Notes under the pieces: model-generated
Databases searched by the model: none
Told to the model about the DNA's origin: nothing
Seen by the model: the letters and a program-made list of their open reading frames with translations, nothing else
From: Klebsormidium nitens
Taxonomy: Eukaryota; Streptophyta; Klebsormidiophyceae; Klebsormidiales; Klebsormidiaceae
DNA: 49,691 nucleotides
Reading direction: 5' to 3'
Assembly (NCBI GenBank): GCA_000708835.1
Contig: DF237153.1
Coordinates: forward strand, 96,741 to 146,431
Translations under genes and position numbers: made by a program
Shown here: positions 1 through 12,900 of the stretch, piece by piece
Numbering within the stretch: position 1 is the first letter of the stretch
Layout: each line of letters starts with the position of its first letter

Positions 1-2
1 GG

Positions 3-167
3 CTATTGTACCCGCGCGTCCCGGGGGCCGGCAAGGGGTCCGGCAAGGCGTCACGCGTATCATCATATGCCGCTGTCGCCAAAACAGAAACCTCCAAACC
101 CTTTCTCCCTGATAAATCGGTTGCCGCCCCGCCCACGTCGCAACGTGGAGCGCATATGAGTTCCTGA
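3..167 (+). CDS. Possible 3' end of an unidentified gene
   Basis: Reading frame 3 is open from the left edge to a TGA at 165-167. It encodes a short basic, Ser/Ala/Lys-rich tail ending in GAHMSS. The stretch is GC-rich like the exons elsewhere in the window, and the sequence after the stop is less so. There is no domain or recognisable motif, and the start lies outside the window, so this could be chance. I list it only because base composition changes at the stop. Confidence 0.2.
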   Translation, partial: LLYPRVPGAGKGSGKASRVSSYAAVAKTETSKPFLPDKSVAAPPTSQRGAHMSS

Positions 168-1670
168 TGTGGCGGGATACTTGGTGCAACTTGCCAATCA
201 GCTGAGGTTGTTTCCGCAGAAGATTCAGTTGCAGCTTTGTCGTTTTCAGGGGCGCAACGAAATAAGCTCAGTTCGGGCGGTTGAGAGGGCCAGTTCGAGA
301 CGCTCCTCACTGCAGTCGGCACCCTTTTAGGGATGCGATTCCAGTTCCATGTTTTTCAGCAGTCATGGGACACGCTTGTACCGGTAGAGCAATGAGAACA
401 TCTTCATTAATGTCTACACCATCGCTGCATCACTGTACTCAGACTCTAGTTTAGGCATTGCAATTGCCTGCAATAAACTTACCGTACCTAGTATCAGACT
501 GCAGTCTATGTAGATTCCTTCCCTGTAAACTGAAAATGGATCTGGAGAGGGAGATCAACACAAGCCCAATGATAAGGAACAATGTGGGTTTCCAAGAGCC
601 CACATTCCAATCTTCTCCTCAAAACCTTCTCCTTCTGCTCCCTTTACTTACCAAGCTGCAGCCCTTTGGCCGGCACCTTCACCTCGACTCTTGTGGGCCA
701 TTCTCGGAGGGGCAACCAAGCAGCTCATTGACACCGGGAGCTATTCCAGGTGGGCCATTCATGTTTTGCGGGAATGTTCTTGCTGCTGCTTCCGAATCTG
801 AGGGGCTGTTGCGCCTATCAGTGCAACTCCATCCAAGCGGTGGTGCTTCTGGATTTTCTACAACATTTTAATGGGGTGGCATTTGGTTGACCACCTTCTT
901 CTGTCTGGCGTCAACCAACCAGGGCGCACTTTCTAGCAGTGCAAGCCTCCTTGGGATCGATTACCGACACCTGTCCAATAGGTGCCGATCCAATGAGCCC
1001 TGTTTAACGACTAGCTGATTTCCTTTGGTCCCCACATTGTGTCTTGCTGTTTTGCCCCCCGCGGCGCCAATGCTGTCAGTTTGAGGCGCCAGGCGCTTAT
1101 TAGCCAATGCTGCTGCTTTTAGGAGCTTTTCAGGCACGGGTATCCTGCATTGATTGGATTTGGCCAGCTTGTGTGGGCTGCGAAAGTTTCATTGCGGTCT
1201 TTGCTCCAAGGTTCTAACAAATTGAGGGATTCAAGGAAAGATGATGGGAGCAGGCTTTGATTCAATCAAGGACTACACAACCCCCCTGTAAAATTGGCGC
1301 TGCGCACTGATTGGCGTACAACATTTGGTGAAGGCCCTTGCTTGAACCACAAGCGTCTTTGAAAGAGAGACCGAAGGGCTCATAATCGAAAAGGCAGTTT
1401 TCAGCCTTTCTTTCCTGAATCTCATTGGGCTATGGTTGGGCATTCACCCATTTACGGAGGACTTAACTTTGTATCTGTCATGAATATCTCATTCACAATT
1501 TCAAGGGCGATGCATTCAACATTACCTGCATTGGGATGCTCCCAGATCGGATGCTGTTTGTCTCTCTTTCACTCCCAAGGTCCCTCTAGCTTTCAAGGAT
1601 CCATTCAAAGTGCCTCCACTGATATCAATCGGCTGACATTCTCCAACTACAGGGCTTCTCTTGAACCAAG
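168..1670. other. Non-coding stretch upstream of the thaumatin-like gene
   Basis: No reading frame here has convincing coding character. An open frame at 458-871 (+) has no recognisable domain and looks like chance. The last few hundred bases should hold the promoter and 5' UTR of the thaumatin-like gene that starts at 1671. I see no clear TATA element or repeat. Confidence 0.4.
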
Positions 1671-4522
1671 ATGGCAGCGCAGATGAAGGTTCTCGTGGCG
1701 GCGGCACTCACGGTGTCAGCTCTGCTCTCTGTGGCTGACGCCAGGCCAGGACGCGCACTCTTACAAGGTGGGTTTGCCTCTTGGGAATGGCGGGTTTGCG
1801 GGTGAGCCTGATCATCCAGTCAGTCGAGTCCCCTGGCCAATGGTGTCAAAGCTTTGGGTTTGTGGGTTAGCAGCCTTGGTCATCGAGTTCGTGGGCTCTG
1901 GAAACCTGTGATTGAACCATACTTGCACGGTTAAGAAGACCGGTCAAGGGCTTATTAGTTGGAAAATTTGGGAAGGTAGTTGGTATTAACCTTGGCGGGA
2001 CAGTCAGTTCTGGACGCAAAAAGTTTACGCGCTTGAGAGAAGCTGTGTCAGGAAAGATGCCACCGCAAGTCCGCATCAGCCCAAGTTATTGATTGTCCGC
2101 CAGCAAGATCGTATGCAGTCAACGCACCCGAGGCTTGGCAGGATACCCAGGAGTCTCACTTTCTTGAACAACTTTCTTCCAACTTATGTGCACATCCCTC
2201 CTTTGTGATGGATTTGAGTCATTGTCTCGTTCATTGTATTGCAGTCCACAGCAGAAAAGCTATCCACTGAGAGTCTGTTTCAACATCTGTGGTAGCAACA
2301 GGTAGTCTGAGCGGAACAATGATCGCGCTCTTGCCATTCTGCTTGAAGATCTGGCCTTCAGGCATCCCCCCTGGCCCTTCCTCTTCTCAGCACAGCCCTT
2401 ACTCACAACTCCCACACATCAAGGCACCTCGCAAACGACCACAAAACTCTGTACCTACTATTCTAGGACCTTACATCAACTCCCGCTCGAGCTTACAGTC
2501 CCCTTGGGTCTGGTGATCAAACTACAGGTCAGAGCAATTGTGACGTCATGTCTAGCACCCCCAATGCCTGCTACAATGAGGACTGAAGCAGCTTTGTATG
2601 CTGTGGCTCAGAAAGCTGCCCTCACAGTCCGGGGCCAGTAGCGTTGTGTGCTTCGACCACCAATTTTTCAGCAACAAATCCTTAGTAACAATTCCCTCAG
2701 CAACGTTTCCATCCAAAACCCCAACCTCAGAACCTCTTTCAACTGGCACCCTATCTACTAAGACACTTTCCTTTACATCTTCCCCCTCTGTAACCGGCGA
2801 GCATCCAAAGTTCAAACCTTTCCCTTCCTGCGTGTCACTCTTGTCGCGTACACATCTGTCTAAGCAGCACTTCTTCTAATCCGCAAGCCGGCCCCCTCTT
2901 CTCCCAAACCTCCTTTCTCAAATCTTAGGTCCATCAGACGAAGTCATCTGCTCGTTTTTCTGAAGAGACTTTGCAGCGTACTCGTCTTCCTTCCCCTCCA
3001 CACAAACCAATCCCTCAAGTTTATCCTTGCTATACCCCGTTTTTTGTACCCCCTCTTACTAAGCGAACACCCCAAGAGTCGTGCCAAAACAGCCCCGGTT
3101 TGAAACCACATTTTCCAGAGCAAACCCTCAAGACTCCTGTCAAACAGCCCCATTTTGCGACCTCCTCTTTCAGAGCAACCCCCAAACCCTCCTGCCAAAC
3201 AGCCCCGGAAACGTCTTCTCAATTCTCTCCCCACAGGTAGCCGCACGATCACCGTCCACAACAATTGCTCCGAGACCATCTGGCTCGCCGCTCACACGAC
3301 CCCGGGCCATAACCTCCTGACCGAACCCGCCAGCCCCGTTCTCCCCCCGGGGGGCAGCGCCGCATACTACACCGACAACAACTGGATCGGGCGCATCTGG
3401 GGTCGTACCAAGTGCGGGGGGGATCCCTTCAGATGCGGGACGGCGGACTGCGACGGGGTGACGTGCAGATTCGGTGTGACGGGGACCCCCCCCGCGACGC
3501 TGGCGGAGTTCGCGATGACCCAGTGGGGAGGGCTCGACTTTTATGACGTCAGCGTGGTGGACGGGTTCAACCTGCCGATGCAGGTGAGGGTGCTAGAACG
3601 CGACTGACTGCTTGAAATGCACTTCAGACTTTTCCAGTCAGTGATGTGCAGCCTTTTACTTTCGAAGCTGGAGACGTGTCTCAGCTTGGATCATCCGGAA
3701 TCTCAAGAAATCCCTCCCAGATGCTCAAGAAGCTTCCCCCAAGCTTTGACAGATCTGGATCCATTGATGCTCCAATCCGAAGAACTGCGAAGTTACGCGG
3801 CAATATTTGAAAGGGAACGAGGGCCTTCAGCGTTTGACATCCCTCCCTTGTGGGCCGACTCCTGAGGATGTTGATCTTCGGCTCTTACGCTGCTGAATCG
3901 CCGGTTGGATCCAACAACATCTGCAACTGACTGTTTGCTAAGCTATCAGGAGACGTTGCTGCTGATTACGTCATTGCCTCTGTTCTACTCATAGCAAACT
4001 CGTAACCCCGTGGGTCCAATACTTTTTCTCCTCATATGGCTTTCGAGATTTGGGCACACCGTCCCGCAGCCTTCGTCTCCGTCTAATCTCGACCAACTAC
4101 CGAACCGTGTTCTTCGCAACCCTTGCACTTACTCCACGCTTTCCGTTTCCGTGCAGATCGCTCCGTCCGTTTCGAGCTGCGTCACCGCCGGCTGCGAGTA
4201 CGACATCGTGGCCACAAACAACTGCCCCGCGCCGCTCCAGCAAAAGGATTCCAACGGCGCCGTGATCGGGTGCTACAACGCGTGCGCGGCGCCCGAGTTC
4301 CAGTCCTCCCCCGACCTCGACAAGTACTGCTGCATCGGGAAGTATATCGACGCCGACGCGTGCATCGCCGTCCATCCGGACGCGTATACGACCGCCCATA
4401 AGCAGGCGTGCCCGCTCGCGTATTCGTACGCTTACGACGACGCGAACAAGAGCCTGTTTGCCTGCGCGCAGGCGAATTATGATATTTATTTCTGCGGGGG
4501 CCCCGGGTTGACAAAGTTTTAG
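1671..4522 (+). CDS. Thaumatin-like protein (PR-5 type), 3 exons
   Basis: Secreted thaumatin-fold protein of about 269 residues; plant relatives bind or degrade beta-1,3-glucans and several are antifungal. Exons: 1671-1767, 3237-3583 and 4157-4522 (stop TAG). Phases join as CAA-G|GT and CAG|ATC. Exon 1 encodes a signal peptide (MAAQMKVLVAAALTVSALLS, cleavage near VADA). Exon 2 carries the family signature GGDPFRCGTADCDGVTC, and the acidic-cleft residues appear as R in GRIWGR, E in TLAEFA, D in DFYDVS and D in VVDGFN, with a further D in CEYDI of exon 3. The mature part has 16 cysteines, the usual large-type count for eight disulfides. The start is the first ATG before a hydrophobic leader. 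Intron 1 is long (1,469 nt) and ends in a 55-nt tandem repeat. The gene lies tail-to-tail with DNA-PKcs. Family assignment is firm; substrate and defence role are inferred. Confidence 0.92.
3087..3206 (+). repeat. 55-nt tandem repeat at the 3' end of thaumatin-like intron 1
   Basis: The motif AAACAGCCCC recurs at 3087, 3142 and 3197, a period of 55, with related C-rich sequence between the copies. There are two full units and a partial third. The array ends about 30 nt before the acceptor at 3236/3237, so it supplies the pyrimidine-rich tract of that intron. Confidence 0.7.
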
Positions 4523-6198
4523 GAAGTGGATGCGAAGAGACCGCCGGTAGAGCGGGGATGAGCCTGGTTGAGTTGCCGCGTTGCAGATTTGCTAGGGAAC
4601 ACCGATGCTTGAGAAGCTCGGGTTTCGATTGATGGCTCCCAGGGGTTGAGATGACAACAAAGTTGCTTTGTACCATAGTTTAGCGGCCATTATTTGCTGC
4701 GGAAATACTGTACTGCAGGCGCCACGCGTGGTGCTTTTTATTCGCGGCATCAAGCCGTGACAACACTGCTCCGTTTTAGACATTCGTTTGTTAAAGTAGA
4801 CTTCAACGTTCTTTAAAGACAGCTTGGCGCAAGAAGGTAGAGCTTGAGTTCGCTAATGAGGGCATTCAGAGACGCACAGCTCCCTAGCGCAGACTTTACA
4901 TTACTAGTCAAAAGTTGCTACAGTGATTTGCTTTCATTCATAATCGGGTCGGGCTTGCGGCGCAGTCGCGCTCAGAGAGCTAGCGGCAGAAGAGCTTCGA
5001 TGCGCAGAACTCAGTTTGCATTTTGGGAGGAGCAGCCGTTGCCAGCTTTGTTGGGCAAAGTAGAACTGGTGATACTACATTTGGATTATTCTTTACTTGC
5101 CAGATGACCTTGAGAGGCTTTGAAAGGTATTTTGAGTTGCGAAACCTACGGTACTTGGCTCCATGCCAACTTGACGAGTCTGAATACACGAGCTTTTAAA
5201 GTGGATGAATGTATAGCTGGGACTTATTAAGTTGCAGGTTCGGCGCCAAGGTTTCGCAAGATATTAATTGATTGAACGGGGTCTACCTGGTGAGTAGTCT
5301 ACATGGGCGGCCCCAACACAATCACGCATGTGGATATATAGACCTAGAGGCCAGCTCCAATGGTAGATCATGGAATATCCATACGAGGTCGGAAGAGCGG
5401 CCGCCAAGGAAAAATGCTGATGATGACTCAGCACCGCGTCTTCCATTGCTGCGCCTGCCCGCGAAACAATACGTGATGCATCACGTCTTTCATCACTGAA
5501 TTATTCTCAACAACTTCCCACTAGTCTCAGTGAATTTCAAGTTTTACCGCGATCCCCTCCGACAGTATACCCGGCTACTCAAAACTGCAACTCTCAACGT
5601 ACTGTCTAGCTTTGCATGATTGAACCCGGGGTCCACGGGGGAGGACTGTACATATTATCATAAGCGACTCTCTCTAGCTAAGACCGGGCCCGAACGCCCG
5701 GTTGGCCAGCGCTTGTGCGGCCCAGCTACACCGGCGGCCGGACCGGAATTCCCATTCGTGCAAAGCCGATGGTCTCTTAGAACATCATTGCGGCAATGAA
5801 GGACGGTTTAGAGTTTGACGCTTGGCTTCATGCCAAGGCAGCCAAACATGGTCCTGAGATTGCTTTACGTGACTTCAGTGCAACTGAGTTGAGCCGAATG
5901 ATGTTCCGAATACTCGGTCGGCGAGGCCCGGATAACGTAAGCGGCTAAGGCCCACAGACCCCAAAGCCAATCCTGATAGATCGACAAACTTGAAAGCCAA
6001 TCGAGTACGAGAGTTGAAGATTAGATCGAAGATGGTCGAGCGCTCAACACCTGTAGGAAGGCACACACTGTAGACTTTTTGCCAGACAAGTAGGTACCGG
6101 TTAGCGGACTGATAATCGTAACGAAAGGCCCGCCTGCTCTTGTTGTTTACTTTCGTACCGAATCCATGCCGGGCAATATTTTGGCAACTTGCTGATCC
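4523..6198. other. Spacer between the convergent thaumatin-like and DNA-PKcs genes
   Basis: This should hold the 3' UTRs and polyadenylation regions of both genes. I see no reading frame with domain character, no RNA gene and no clear mobile element. Base composition is lower in GC than the flanking exons. Confidence 0.5.
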
Positions 6199-6912
6199 CT
6201 ATACCCAAGGGGCCCAGCCAATCCACATTCGTCCAACCAGGTTTGGATCCGTGGCCTGGTCGATGAGACACTCCACCTGTTGCTGGACTGTCGCGCAAAT
6301 CTGCACGGGCCAATGAGCTCGTCAGCCGTAATGTCTCTCGGTTACGCTTAACGGTCGACAGCTTTAAAGTGAGACCCAATACAGTCGAAACGAAAGATGA
6401 CCGTGATTCGACTTGGGAGATGAGTGGTTACAAAGCATTGGGTGCTGCGCGATTCTTGACAGGCGGAAGCTTTCCACTATGCAGCATCCATACTCCCGTA
6501 CTCCGTCGACAATACAATTGACCCTTTGAAAGTTAAGTTTACGAGCTGACATAACCAAACCCTTATGTCATCGAGCATCCCGCGCATCGTTGCTCGCACC
6601 TACTTCCGTCAACCAGCATAACGCGCCTTCGGTGATGCGGGGCTTTTCTTCACCCGTCCTCTTCCCCAGTGGCGTCATACCAGAAGTGTTGGAAATACAC
6701 CACGACTTTATGTTCAGTCAGCTTGAACCCACCTTTCCGTCGACTTTTGCCCGAGCATTCACTCGGGGGTCCCCCCGTACGATTCCCTCCAAGGAGCGGA
6801 AGAAGGGCTTTCCGTTGACCATGGACTGCTGCAGTTCCGCTAGGGTCACTTCCGCCGGATTCCAACGGGCCAGCTTGCGGGCGGCGTTCTCGATCTTTAG
6901 GCTCACGTGTTC
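6199..6912 (-). other. PRKDC: DNA-PKcs exons 45-46: kinase end and FATC
   Basis: Exon 45 (6912-6733) encodes [20 protein letters not shown] (human KRKLAGANPAVITCDEL) and [18 protein letters not shown]. Exon 46 (6300-6199) encodes [19 protein letters not shown], then IGWAPWV and TAG; the human ending is QVKCLMDQATDPNILGRTW, then EGWEPWM. This FATC tail is diagnostic for DNA-PKcs and fixes the 3' end of the coding region. The exon is short and out of register with the longest local open frame, so automatic gene callers may miss it. Confidence 0.95.
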
Positions 6913-9900
6913 CTGGAACGATCAGGGAAAACGTTTGGTCGAACGTAACGCGTCGCGACGTCTTCTTCTGACGACTTTCCTTCGCAGCAACCGAGAGTTT
7001 TTGCAGCCAATCACACAGCCTCGACGATTTTATCAGAGTCCGCGCTGTGCCGGAACGCAGCATCGCAGTTTTCCGTTCCGTTGTAGACAGGCGACTGAGT
7101 TAAGTCCTGGTGAAGGACTTGGGCTAAAGCTCTCGAAGGAGGACGCTAAAACGGCTCCGCCGAGGAAAAGACTAAAATGGCACGTCCAACAAAGCGTCGA
7201 CTAGAGACCCCACGACGTATTCTGTTCGAGAGCAGTCTACTGTGCAATCCAAATTGCAAACCCGCGCAATCGAGGGACAGTTCTCGTGATGGGCTCAGAT
7301 CGCGAAGAGAGTGCGGCAGGTTGCTCCTCCAATGGGCAGATCGGCATGGGCCGGAAGGAAAACTGAGGCGCTGCCAAATCGACCGAGTCCGCTCCACCAG
7401 ACTTGCTATTGCGGAACCAGCTGTTGTTAATCCCTCCGTTCAAAGTGGCTCCTTCGCACGACATTGAATAGACGGACGAAATCGGAAAAGAAAAGATCGC
7501 TGGATTCTTCAAATCCATGCTAATATTCTCCATCTGAAAGACTCGAGTTTTTCGGATTTGGTAGACAAACTTACAGATATAGTCAATCGAATGGATGCAA
7601 AAAGAAAAACTTGGGAAAGCGCACCTGCTCCAGGACCTCCATCTGCTCGTCTTCGTCGCCGTCTCTTAGCGCGGCGACCGCCCCCTTGCGACCTTTCGCC
7701 CCGAGGGCTGCCCGCCGCTTGAGCGACTCGTTGCGCCAGTCCACTAAGGGCTCCTTTACAAACACGTCCATCACCGCGACCAGGACGTCCTTGTTCTCCT
7801 GGAAACGTCAATAGAACTGAGATTGAAGATTTTTGGCTAGCATTTCTTTGTTTGAGGATCTAACGGCTGTAGGGATGTGGACCAGCAGCTCTTATTTTCT
7901 CTGTTTGGGGTTTTAGCATTTTCGCGACTTCGTTTTTGAGAGTTGCATGGTTATGATTGTGGACACAAAGCTTTTGCGCCCTCGCCACCCGGGTGGAGCG
8001 CTCTCCTGTCTCCTTTGAATAGCAGCACAAATAACGCAATTTTGTCATACAGGTATTACGAGCTATAGAACCTGGTCCAAACTCCAAACGACATCTGCTG
8101 ACATGTCGGAACAGGGCCCTTGTGACTAAGAAAAGTGAGAACTCAACACTGGATCATAGTGTGCCGTGCGCTTCTTCCCAACGGTTCTCGGCATACGGCT
8201 CAAAGACTCAATCCTGAGATAACGGTATTGAGAGCCGTGCAACGGAACTCTTGCCTGCAGCACGGTCATGACACGTGTCATGTCGATCTTGAGCAGGTCC
8301 AGCGTGTCCAGCGGCCTCAGCAGCTGCGCGAATTGGCGCGTGAGGCGGAACGGCACCAGCTCCGGAACCGGAAGCATCTGCGTGGCGGTGCCGAAGCTGT
8401 AGCCGAAGTCGATGGGCACCAGCGTGCCGTCGGCGACGTCCAGCAGGAAGTTCTGCAGGTGGCGGTCGCCGACTCCGGCTACGTACCTAAGAGAAGAAAG
8501 GCTTTCATCTCTTGGACGGCGGGGAGAGTGTGTTCTTGCGGACATTCGAAAAAGAGACATATCCTCAATTATCTTGCCATGTGTTACTTTCAATCCGTTT
8601 CGATTTTCGCTAATTTCTGACTCTTGCTTTTGTCAGCAAGCTGCCGGCAACATCCAGCAGCAGCTTATGCTATAGCAGTCGCCCACCCCAAACTATTTTT
8701 CTGCAAAACCAAAGCCCTCTTCAAAATCAAAGTCAGCCGAGATACGCCACACGCGACTCGGACACAAAACCCCACATTGCGGCACGGACCCTAGCATTCC
8801 AAACCTCAATATCTCGAGATTGTTTCAATGCTCTGCGGATTATCGGCGTCCCTACCCGCAAATGCTGAGGGCCGCCAGGCTGCGCGCGAACTGCCCCCGG
8901 AGCGCCAGGAAGCTCTCCGCGCCGGGCGCCTGCTGGGCGATCCCCGCCCGCAACGCATCGCTTGGTAGCTTCCCTCCCGCCACCCCTAGTTGCGCCTCGA
9001 AGCTCTGACGTGAGAGCGACGTGTAGCTCTTCTGGTACGCCTCTTGGAGTGACGACACCGCCCCGGTGTGTGACGTCAGCCACTGCTGCCAGCCCTTTTG
9101 GACGTCTGAGAGGAGCGTCTTGGCGCCGTCCGGGGTTTGGAGGTTCAGCGACGCGGCGAGGCCGCTGGCGATGACGTCATGGATGGTGCGCGTTGGGGAG
9201 ACGAACTCGAGCAGGCCGCACCGGGAGCTGACGGGGATGGCTCTGCAAATAGATTCAATCGAAAACCACTAAATACTGATTAATTAGATACTGTTGTTAC
9301 ATTCGTTAGTGTCAGGATCTGATAATCAGAAGGCACGACCGGGGGACGGGTGGGGTTGGTATGGGAGTTAAGAGTGGGTTTTGGTGCAAAGCGCGTCATG
9401 ATTCTCAATTAGCGCTCTTTTAGTCAAGCCACTGCACCAAGTACGTTCTTGTCAGTATCCATCATAGGTATGTTTCTCTGCGAGGAGGGGGGAGCTCTTC
9501 TAGTTAAGCCACGGCACCAGGTACGTTCTATTAATTACCCATCATATGTTTCTTTGCGAGGAGGGGGGAAGAAGCTACGAGTCGACCCAACTCAACTCAG
9601 ACGCGTTCCAAAGCCTAGGCATTTTACCACCCGACAGCGCTCCAATACACCCAGCACCCAACGCCGTTCGCTAAGTGCAGGCTGTGGTTGGCCTGTTGCA
9701 AAGTTGGCAGGCGGTTCCGCGGGTAGTAACATCATTTGACTTTATCAAGAGCAAGCGCTTTGCAAAAGTCTCAGGAGACGTCAGCAGGATTGCAAGCATC
9801 ACCCAAACAGCATGAGAAAGAAGCGCGGGCTCTCCTTAAACTCCCTTCCGCAAAGCTTTGCCTTTCAACCCTTTGGATGCTTTGCTCGCGCCTCCTGCGT

Positions 9901-12900
9901 TTGCATACTCTGTCGTACGCAACGACAGCTAAAGCGGTTTGTGCTGGAACGATCACGTCAGACACTCCACGAAAGATTTTGGACCAGCCTTTCAGACACC
10001 ATCTCTTCCGGACACTTTGTGCTCACCCGTACGTCCGCACGCCTAGCCTCCGCCGCGCGCACATCGGATCCACGCGGAGAGCGTTGTTCATCACCTCAAA
10101 CAGCTGCTCAATCCGCTGATCCAGCCGCAGATCCTCGCCGCCTTTCACCACAAACCGATACTCTTTCTCATCGCTCCCCCTAATGATCAGCACCTTCGGG
10201 CGCCGGATCGACGAGAAACACGTCAGGGTTTGGTCAAACCCGACGATGGTTACGTGAGACCCGGGGTCCGGCCGGCAAAATCCGCCGTACTGCCCGGGCA
10301 CTTCAATGCCCCCCGCGTCGCTCTCGGTGAAGTCCGAGATGGTGCCACGTGGCAGCTTCCCGCGCGCGCCACGTGGCGGCGCGGCGCCGCGCGACTGGTC
10401 GTAGTCCGCGAGCCACTTGGAGAAGCGGGAGAGCTGCATCTTGCCGTGAGCCAGGTCCTCTCTGTCGAGCACGTGTGACACGCTGGATATCGCGTTTTTG
10501 TACTCTGTCGCGGACATGCGCGCGAGCTTTACGCCATCTTTCCCGAGGGCGCTGACGATCTTGGACTCGAAGTTGCGCGCGTAGGCGATGAGGTCGTCGC
10601 CGGCCTGGCGCTCCGCGGCCGCGAGCGCGCGCGCGTCCAGGCAGTCCCTGCGCGGATAGCATGAGAAAGAGTCGTTCAGTGAGGGAATTGTTACGGACGA
10701 CGGTGACTCTTTGAGATTTTGGGCTTCTGCTGAATGGCTCAATGTCGCATGACGATCCTTTCGTGTGAAAAGAAGAGATTGGTGGTCGACAAACAGGAAC
10801 CCCGGACGTCGGTATCCTTTTTTTGCGGTGGACTCCTGACAGGTCTTTCATTCTAGTATCTCTACAACGACCGTCTGACGCAACGGAGAGCCTTACACTG
10901 CGGGTTTTTGCCCATAGGTGCTGGATCAGGTTGGTGAAACAAATGATCTTTTTGGAACAGCATTGCTGGTGTTGGTAATAAACGTCAGGATATTGTCATC
11001 CTGCTCTTGATTAATCACTGTACCGCAAAAAGAAGAAACGAAAGGACGTCTATTGCTCGTGAACTCCATCAGCTGCTGTACCCTAAAATAAGCTACCATA
11101 TCACAAACGCCTTTCGTATCGAGAACACAGGAAAGACTCACAACGCCAGATGCCCTTCTCTGAATAGTGATTGGACCAATCTGCTCCTTTGAGTTCAAGT
11201 TCTCCCTTCCCTCAAGCATTTACGCCAATGATTGTGTCCTGATCTCAACAAGGGATGCTTAGCAAGGTAGAAGGCGATCCATATTGTCTCGTCTTTTTGC
11301 GGTGACTTGCAGGCAGCAACAAAGTGACCAGACCCCGATGGTTTGGGCGGTCGCGCTTCGGCGATCAGATTTTGCGCTCACCTGTACATCTCTCGGAACG
11401 CTTCCTGCGCCCCCTGGTTGTCCCGCCGCTGGAGGCGCATGCTGATCTCGCTGAGCCAGTCCTTAAGCTTCAGGTTGGGATGCGACAAATCGCTCAGCGC
11501 GGTCACGAACTGGTCCAGGAGCGGGTTGTGCAGCAACCGGGCGACGCGGGAAGTGCGTTCTCTTGCCACGTCGCCGAAAGCGGGCTGGCTCACTGCGGAA
11601 GGTTGAGTGAGCCGATGAATGACTGTGCTTGGAGTGACTGCTCAATCTCAGGAGTCACTGAGTTGGGTCTGGCGTGTGTGCCAACGGAAGTCGGTACGGG
11701 GGTGAAAGCTTCTCAGTGGTCGTGCTGCTTTAGAAGCTGCAGTCCAGACAGGAGCATAAAGCAGAGGGATGTTGGCGATGACTGGACTTGAGTCCGAAAC
11801 AAGCGCCTCAGAATGCCTTCGTGACTTCGGGCAAACGTCACTTCCAGGCAGAACGCACGGCAGCCGTCCGCTCAGAAAACGCGACAGGAAACTCCAGTCT
11901 CCACGCTCTTACTTGTCTTCGACCAGAATGTTCTTGACTTTTGACGAGAGAAAGCCACGAAGAGACAGGGACGAAAGGATCTATTTACAAGAGGACAAAC
12001 CATCAGCCCACTAAAACCGGAAACAAGCGTCTCGTCGCCAGCGTCTCACCGTTGAACGGATAGTACAGGGCCTGCGGGAACTCCTCCGCGACCCGCTCCA
12101 GGACGCGCGCGAGCACACGCCCCTCGGGCTGCTCCATGACCGACAGGATCTGCGACACCCATGAGATGAACACCCAGCTCGGGACCGATTCGACGCCACT
12201 TTCGAACTCCGCGAGCGTCTCTTTGTTTTGGCCCACGAGCGCCAAAACCCTGGGGACTAACTGGTGCGGTTTGAGCGATGCGTCAAGGCTGAGGGCGCGC
12301 AGCACGTGTTTGACCACCAAGGGGGGGTACTGTGAGACCGGGGGAAGGCCTGAATCCGTGCCCCCCGCCAAGGCGGATGTCATTTCGGGGGGGAGGGCGG
12401 TTGAGTTGGTTTGAGTCTGGTCCGCCTCCCCCGTCGCGAGCTGGAGGACGTCGTTGCAGAAGCGGGCGAACTTGAGGGACGCCTTGCTCTGCCGTCGCGC
12501 TTCCCGTTCCGCTGTTCCGTTGTCTCCGCTCGACAACGCAGCGAAACTCCCTTTTTTGCCGTCCAGAATCGAGACCGCGTCCGAGTAGCCCCGGAATGCG
12601 GCGCCCAGGTTTCCGACGACCGCTTGCCCCGACGAAAACCCCCNNNNNNNNNNNNNNNNNNNNTCCGCCTCTCCGCTCTCAAAGACGAGATCTTGGCCGC
12701 CAGTCTCAGGAAGTCCCAGTCAAAGCCCTGGTTTGACACGTTCCCTAGGCTTTGCCGTCCTGCGTCGTACTCTTTGAGGTAGTCCTGTGCCACGTCATAC
12801 TCGCCCCGCTTGCGCAGCCCCGCCGCCGCCTGCTTGAAGTAGGAGCTGCTCGAGGCGGCCAGGTCGGCGGCCAGCTTCGTCCCGTCGTAGTTCGCCACGT

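Larger units (their letters stand above)
7625..10647 (-). other. PRKDC: DNA-PKcs exons 41-44: kinase domain
   Basis: Exons 10647-10027, 9242-8856, 8486-8255 and 7798-7625. N-lobe: [17 protein letters not shown] and [20 protein letters not shown], then [18 protein letters not shown], whose Lys codon at 10143-10145 (about residue 3860) corresponds to the human ATP-binding Lys. The substrate-side segment has [16 protein letters not shown]. The catalytic loop is [10 protein letters not shown] (Asp about residue 4036) and the metal-binding motif is [12 protein letters not shown] (about residue 4055). [16 protein letters not shown] and [12 protein letters not shown] complete the C-lobe. All catalytic residues are intact. 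Exon 43 uses a GC donor. The motif set and its order are DNA-PKcs-type. Confidence 0.95.

Noticed and set aside
6101-6379. Minus-strand open frame of 92 codons near the 3' end as a separate gene
   Set aside because: It is the wrong frame; the other frame there encodes the conserved FATC tail ending at 6199.
6590-7204. Plus-strand open frame of 204 codons
   Set aside because: It overlaps DNA-PKcs exon 45 on the other strand and has no domain.
7625-10647. Kinase exons as ATM, ATR, mTOR, SMG1 or TRRAP
   Set aside because: The [22 protein letters not shown] and MDVFVKEP blocks, the FATC ending and the SQ/TQ cluster position all match DNA-PKcs specifically; TRRAP lacks catalytic residues, which are intact here.
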